A stretch of DNA of 64,000 bases from GCA-2711565 sp963664245 (GTDB lineage Bacteria; Bacteroidota; Bacteroidia; Bacteroidales; GCA-2711565), in contig OY760934.1 in assembly GCA_963664245.1 (NCBI GenBank), forward strand, positions 2,232,001 through 2,296,000. Direction: 5' to 3'. Below, one piece after another: positions 60,563-64,000 of this stretch (position 1 is the first letter of the stretch; each line of letters opens with the position of its first letter). Position numbers and translations under genes: made by a program. Below the pieces are notes generated by a model. That model was given only the letters and a program-made list of their open reading frames with translations. It ran no database searches and was not told the origin of the DNA.

Positions 60563-61942
60563 TTGGAAAAAATTACCCAATTCAATAAAGAAGCTGAAGT
60601 TATTGCTTTTAATCAAAAGCATCGTGATAAAATTAATTTTAATATTTCAAAATACGATGCTGCTGTAATTAAAGGTAAACAGCAATTTAGCGATTTGGAA
60701 AAAGCCAAAAAACGTGCGGCTTATATTAAGTATAAAGTTATAAACGATTTAGATAAATATTTAATTGAGTTTGAAGATAATTTTACACAGCGTGGCGGAA
60801 AGGTAATTTGGGCGCAAGATGCTAAAGAAGCTGTTTCTGAAATTTTAAAAATTGTAAAACAAAAATCGGCTAAGCATATTGTAAAATCTAAATCAATGAC
60901 CACCGAGGAAATTGATTTAAACAAGGCTCTGGAAAAGAAAAATGTTGAGGTTTTGGAATCAGATCTAGGCGAATACATTGTTCAACTGTCCGGAGAAAAA
61001 CCCTATCATATTGTTACGCCGGCAATGCATAAATCAAAAGAAGATATTGCCGAATTATTTAATGAAAAATTTGATACCCCTGCTGAAAGTACCCCCGAAG
61101 AATTAACTGCTTTTGTCCGTAAAATTTTACGCGAAAAATTCCAACAAGCCGATATCGGGATAACTGGAGCTAATTTTATTATTGCTGATCCGGGAGCTAT
61201 TGCTGTTACCGAAAATGAAGGAAATGGAGTTTTATCCATGTCTTATCCTAAAACCCATATTGTTGTTGTCGGGATTGAAAAAATAATTCCGAATATTAAA
61301 GATTTAGGTTTGTTTTGGCCTTTGTTGGCTTCCCATGGAACCGGACAACAGGTAACTGTTTATAATTCTATTGTAATGGCTCCCAAACAAAAAGAAGAAA
61401 AAGACGGACCGGAAGAAATGATAGTGGTATTGCTGGATAACAACCGTTCCGAATTATTGGGCAAAGAAAGGCGGCGCCGTGCTTTATCTTGCATCCATTG
61501 CGGAGCTTGTTTAAATGCCTGTCCTGTGTATAAAAATATTGGAGGGTACACCTACAACACAACTTATAGCGGACCTATAGGTTCAGTAATAAATCCCAAC
61601 ATGCTTGGAATGAAAAATTATATGCATCAAAGTTTTGCTTCTTCTTTGTGTGGAAAATGTACCGAAGTTTGCCCGGTTAACATTCCTTTGCATGAGCTAT
61701 TATTGTTGAATCGTAAAGAATCGGTTGAAAAAGGATATACCAAGCGCATGGAAAAATTTAGCATGTCCTGGTGGAAAAAAATCATGCTCAAACGTAAACG
61801 TATGGATATGTTTGGCGGAAAACGAAAGAATACAATTTTGAAATATTTTTTCAAAAAACAATGGGGTAAAAGAAGGGAATTACCCGTGGTTCAAAACAAA
61901 TCATTTAATAAACTTTGGAAAGAAAAAAATAATATAAAATAG
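60563..61942 (+). CDS. lutB: LutB-like iron-sulfur protein of lactate oxidation
   Basis: LutB works with LutA and LutC in oxidising L-lactate to pyruvate. The 459-residue protein has the LUD domain (KSMTTEEIDLNKALEKK, GANFIIADPGAIAVTENEG) and a C-terminal ferredoxin pair: CIHCGACLNACPVY and LCGKCTEVCPVNIPL. The frame starts at a TTG (60563); no ATG or GTG lies upstream of the conserved part. lutA and lutC are not beside it, so it either works with distant partners or in another redox pair. A strong terminator follows. Confidence 0.9.
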   Translation: MEKITQFNKEAEVIAFNQKHRDKINFNISKYDAAVIKGKQQFSDLEKAKKRAAYIKYKVINDLDKYLIEFEDNFTQRGGKVIWAQDAKEAVSEILKIVKQKSAKHIVKSKSMTTEEIDLNKALEKKNVEVLESDLGEYIVQLSGEKPYHIVTPAMHKSKEDIAELFNEKFDTPAESTPEELTAFVRKILREKFQQADIGITGANFIIADPGAIAVTENEGNGVLSMSYPKTHIVVVGIEKIIPNIKDLGLFWPLLASHGTGQQVTVYNSIVMAPKQKEEKDGPEEMIVVLLDNNRSELLGKERRRRALSCIHCGACLNACPVYKNIGGYTYNTTYSGPIGSVINPNMLGMKNYMHQSFASSLCGKCTEVCPVNIPLHELLLLNRKESVEKGYTKRMEKFSMSWWKKIMLKRKRMDMFGGKRKNTILKYFFKKQWGKRRELPVVQNKSFNKLWKEKNNIK

Positions 61943-61943
61943 A

Positions 61944-61970
61944 AAAGCCGGGATTATCCCGGCTTTTTTT
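61944..61970 (+). terminator. Intrinsic terminator after lutB
   Basis: AAAGCCGGGA-TTA-TCCCGGCTTT followed by a T-run: a GC-rich stem of about 10 bp. Confidence 0.92.
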
Positions 61971-62004
61971 ATCAAAGAAATTATTAAAAATTATCTAAAA
62001 TTAA

Positions 62005-62082
62005 TGTCATACTGAACTTGGTTCAGTATCTTAAAATATTATAGCTGGTCAAAATAGATTCTGAAATAAATTCAGAATGACA
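62005..62082. repeat. REP-like intergenic palindrome
   Basis: TGTCATACTGAA (62005-62016) and TTCAGAATGACA (62071-62082) are inverted copies with one mismatch. The left half forms its own hairpin (ACTGAAC...GTTCAGT). Repeats of this TGTCATxCTGAA type are scattered in many Bacteroidota genomes. Confidence 0.65.
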
Positions 62083-62125
62083 AGTTGAATAATTGATTTT
62101 TAATGATTTTAAAATATATCTGAAA

Positions 62126-63226
62126 TTAATTTAATAATTCGGCAATTTTATTTATCAGCTCTTCACCTCTTAGATTTTTAGCAATGATAATTCCTTCTTT
62201 ATCAATTAAAAAATTTGAAGGAATACTAGTAATACCATATAAATTAGCAGCTTCCTCACTTCTTGAAGGAATATCACATAATTGAGTCCATGTTAATTTA
62301 TCATCTTGAATGGCTTTTAACCAATCTTCTTTTTTTTGATCCAAAGAAATTCCAACAACATCAAATCCTTTGTCTTTGTAATGATTATACGCAGCTACAA
62401 CATTTGGATTTTCGGCACGGCAAGGACGACACCATGATGCCCAAAAGTCAATTAAAACATATTTTCCTTGTCCAACAATACTTGATAATGCAATTGGTTG
62501 ATCGTTTGCATTATTCATGGTAAAATCAACAAACTTTTGGCCAATAGCAACACTTTTTAAAATGTTTATATGTTCTTTGATTTGTGTTATGTATTTAGAA
62601 TTTTCGATCTCTGGATCAAATGAGTTTACAAGTTTATCTAATTCATCTAATTCATATTTACTCATATCAACAATTAATAAATATGTTGCGGCAATACTTT
62701 TCGGATTATCTTTTATGAAATTTTTCTTCAATTCCATTATTTCATTACTTAACTCTTGAGCAGTAGTTTTAATTTGCTCTACTTTTTCATTGTTTTTTGC
62801 TTGCAGAGCAGCACGATATTCAACATTAAGTTGTTGCATTTTATCGTTGTAAGGTTTTTCCAGTTCTTTGTACTTTTTTAATTCATCTTGTGTTTTTGAA
62901 CCGTTTATAATTATTTCGTTTGATTTGGCTTTATCACCAATCACTTCTATATTTGAATTTTCAACAAAAACCGGGACGGTCATGCGTTGTCCTTTAAGCT
63001 GGATGTATTGCATTTCGGGGAAATCAATTTTTGAACGTTTAAAAACTGCTGAGCCGTCAACAATATCGGCAGAATCAGATTTTACCCAATTGCCATCTAT
63101 ACGAGCCATTAAATAATAGGTTCCTTCATTTATTCCTTCTAGTTTTACAGAAAGTTCATACTTAGATTGGTTCATACAAGAAGCAAAGAGTATAGCTACA
63201 ATGCTTACATAAAATAATTTTTTCAT
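62126..63226 (-). CDS. TlpA-like thiol-disulfide lipoprotein with DUF4369 domain
   Basis: The 366-residue envelope protein has a lipobox FASC (C17) and a DUF4369-type N-terminal beta-domain (KYELSVKLEGINEGTYYL to about residue 112). A helical linker (about 113-215) leads to a thioredoxin domain with the redox pair in WASWCRPCRAENP and cis-Pro in ITSIPSNFL. It probably reduces or oxidises periplasmic disulfides. A near-ideal Bacteroidota promoter lies at 63254-63283. Confidence 0.9.
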   Translation of the reverse strand: MKKLFYVSIVAILFASCMNQSKYELSVKLEGINEGTYYLMARIDGNWVKSDSADIVDGSAVFKRSKIDFPEMQYIQLKGQRMTVPVFVENSNIEVIGDKAKSNEIIINGSKTQDELKKYKELEKPYNDKMQQLNVEYRAALQAKNNEKVEQIKTTAQELSNEIMELKKNFIKDNPKSIAATYLLIVDMSKYELDELDKLVNSFDPEIENSKYITQIKEHINILKSVAIGQKFVDFTMNNANDQPIALSSIVGQGKYVLIDFWASWCRPCRAENPNVVAAYNHYKDKGFDVVGISLDQKKEDWLKAIQDDKLTWTQLCDIPSRSEEAANLYGITSIPSNFLIDKEGIIIAKNLRGEELINKIAELLN

Positions 63227-63253
63227 GTGTTTTAGATTTTTAAGATTTTTTTA

Positions 63254-63283
63254 CAAAACTAGTTAAATGAATGGCTTTATCAA
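63254..63283 (-). promoter_or_regulatory. Complete Bacteroidota promoter for the TlpA-like gene
   Basis: On the minus strand TTG (63283-63281), exactly 19 bases, then TAGTTTTG (63261-63254). This matches the -33 TTG / -7 TAnnTTTG arrangement; the ATG follows 27 bases later. Confidence 0.7.
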
Positions 63284-63285
63284 CT

Positions 63286-63804
63286 TTATTTGTTTTTTTT
63301 AGGGCGATAAAAAATGTATTGAGATAGAATAATAATTATAATGGTAAATGCAGCACTTAATAATGAGCGTTTAAGTGTATCAAAAAGTTCATCAAAACGG
63401 AACACCTCTAAAAAGAACAAAATGATATGATGAATAACAACTAAAACAGAGGTGTAGGTTAAAAACCAGGTAAATCCAAAATCCCTGATTCCTATTTTTA
63501 TTCCTTGGTCAAGTTCTATTTTAGGGTTGAGCAATTTTATTAATTTGGGTCGTAAATAAGCAATAAAAACACAAGCAGCCGTATTAATTCCCATGGTATT
63601 TAAAAAATAATCAACACCAAATCCCATAGCAAACGAAGCAATTAATAAAACTGATGGAGGGGTTTCGAGGGGTAAAAGTAAAATAAACAAAACATAAATG
63701 TAGGGATTTAAGTAGCCCAATAATCCAACATTATTAAATATATAAATCTGCAATAGTAAAAGCAGAACACCTCTAAATAGATTTTCAATAAATAGTCTAT
63801 TCAT
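63286..63804 (-). CDS. mreD: Rod shape-determining protein MreD
   Basis: The 172-residue inner-membrane protein has five to six hydrophobic helices, with GYLNPYIYVLFILLLPLETP and FAMGFGVDYFLNTMGINTAACVFIAYLR (about residues 58-85) typical of MreD. It forms part of the elongasome with MreB and MreC and spatially guides peptidoglycan synthesis. Its start overlaps the mreC stop by 8 bases, the usual operon order. Confidence 0.9.
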   Translation of the reverse strand: MNRLFIENLFRGVLLLLLQIYIFNNVGLLGYLNPYIYVLFILLLPLETPPSVLLIASFAMGFGVDYFLNTMGINTAACVFIAYLRPKLIKLLNPKIELDQGIKIGIRDFGFTWFLTYTSVLVVIHHIILFFLEVFRFDELFDTLKRSLLSAAFTIIIIILSQYIFYRPKKNK

Positions 63805-64000
63805 TTTTTGCTGCTTTTAAAAGATTTAAAATTTCGTTTCTTTTTAAATTTTGAATTACATAAACATGATACAATGCATTAAAATCGTTGGTAAATTTTA
63901 TGGTTGCACTGTTTAAATTTTCTCCTTCTTTGCTTTGATATTCGGTTATAGTTCCTATAATAATACCTTCAGGAAAAATTAATGAATTTCCACTGGTAAC
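63797..64000 (-). CDS. mreC: Rod shape-determining protein MreC, C-terminal fragment
   Basis: The last 67 codons of a gene entering from the right edge. The residues VTSGNSLIFPEGIIIGTI are the conserved MreC beta-domain segment (VTSG...FP.GI.IG.V), followed by a strand and a Lys-rich C-terminal helix. MreC is a periplasmic scaffold of the elongasome. The stop overlaps the mreD start. Confidence 0.9.
   Translation of the reverse strand, partial: VTSGNSLIFPEGIIIGTITEYQSKEGENLNSATIKFTNDFNALYHVYVIQNLKRNEILNLLKAAKNE

Overview
The window is AT-rich chromosomal DNA from a member of the Bacteroidota, probably a free-living or marine Bacteroidales/Marinilabiliales-type lineage. Reasons: many genes are preceded by the Bacteroidota -7 promoter box TAnnTTTG, there is an UpxY-type NusG paralogue at the head of a polysaccharide locus, the locus ends with a Wzi/RemB-like outer-membrane protein, and several families (viroplasmin-type RNase H, C69 dipeptidase, TlpA-DUF4369 lipoprotein, lamin-tail secreted protein) are typical of the phylum. 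The genus cannot be fixed from sequence alone. No rRNA, tRNA or CRISPR array was seen.

Layout. 1-5.4 kb: housekeeping genes (arginase-family fragment, topA, miaB, ppa). 5.5-43.9 kb: one large capsule/exopolysaccharide locus, almost all on the + strand. It starts with export genes (Wza-like lipoprotein, Wzc-like kinase) and regulators (winged-helix/nucleotidyltransferase-like protein, UpxY). Then come sugar-nucleotide modules: UDP-HexNAc uronate genes, CysD/CysNC for PAPS, and a tightly overlapping pseudaminic-acid-type cassette (17.2-25.8 kb). Next is a very AT-rich assembly block (flippase, TupA-like ATP-grasp, EpsG-type polymerase, glycosyltransferases including a GT42-like protein). The locus ends with a GDP-6-deoxyhexose module (gmd, fcl, ColD-like), a WbpV-like reductase, a cupin, the initiating phosphoglycosyl transferase, a WbpM-like dehydratase and Wzi. 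44-64 kb: scattered housekeeping and envelope genes (dipeptidase, coiled-coil protein, RNase H, ribF, comF, ABC ATPase, rnr, nadA, rpiB, lutB, a TlpA-like lipoprotein, mreD/mreC).

How the genes fit together: WbpM-like dehydratase plus reductase should make a UDP-6-deoxy-HexNAc that the phosphoglycosyl transferase loads on undecaprenyl phosphate. Glycosyltransferases extend it with GDP-6-deoxyhexose, a nonulosonic acid and HexNAc uronate. Wzx flips it, the EpsG/Wzy protein polymerises it, and Wzc/Wza/Wzi export and anchor it. UpxY would keep the polymerase going through the ~33 kb downstream, and a strong hairpin lies in its leader.

Most notable: (1) three intact four-helix-bundle (23S-IVP-like) genes and one truncated relic, each lying between its own imperfect inverted arms built from short permuted words; related words occur as gene-less arms and, in frame, inside two metabolic genes. 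(2) A pseudaminic-type cassette with no visible PseH acetyltransferase, with an ATP-grasp enzyme, AKR, SDR and epimerase in its place, and a PseG homologue whose active-site His is Asn. (3) A DegT-fold enzyme with His at the PLP-lysine position next to gmd/fcl, suggesting a 3-deoxy sugar such as colitose. (4) A GT42-like protein that could be the nonulosonate transferase.
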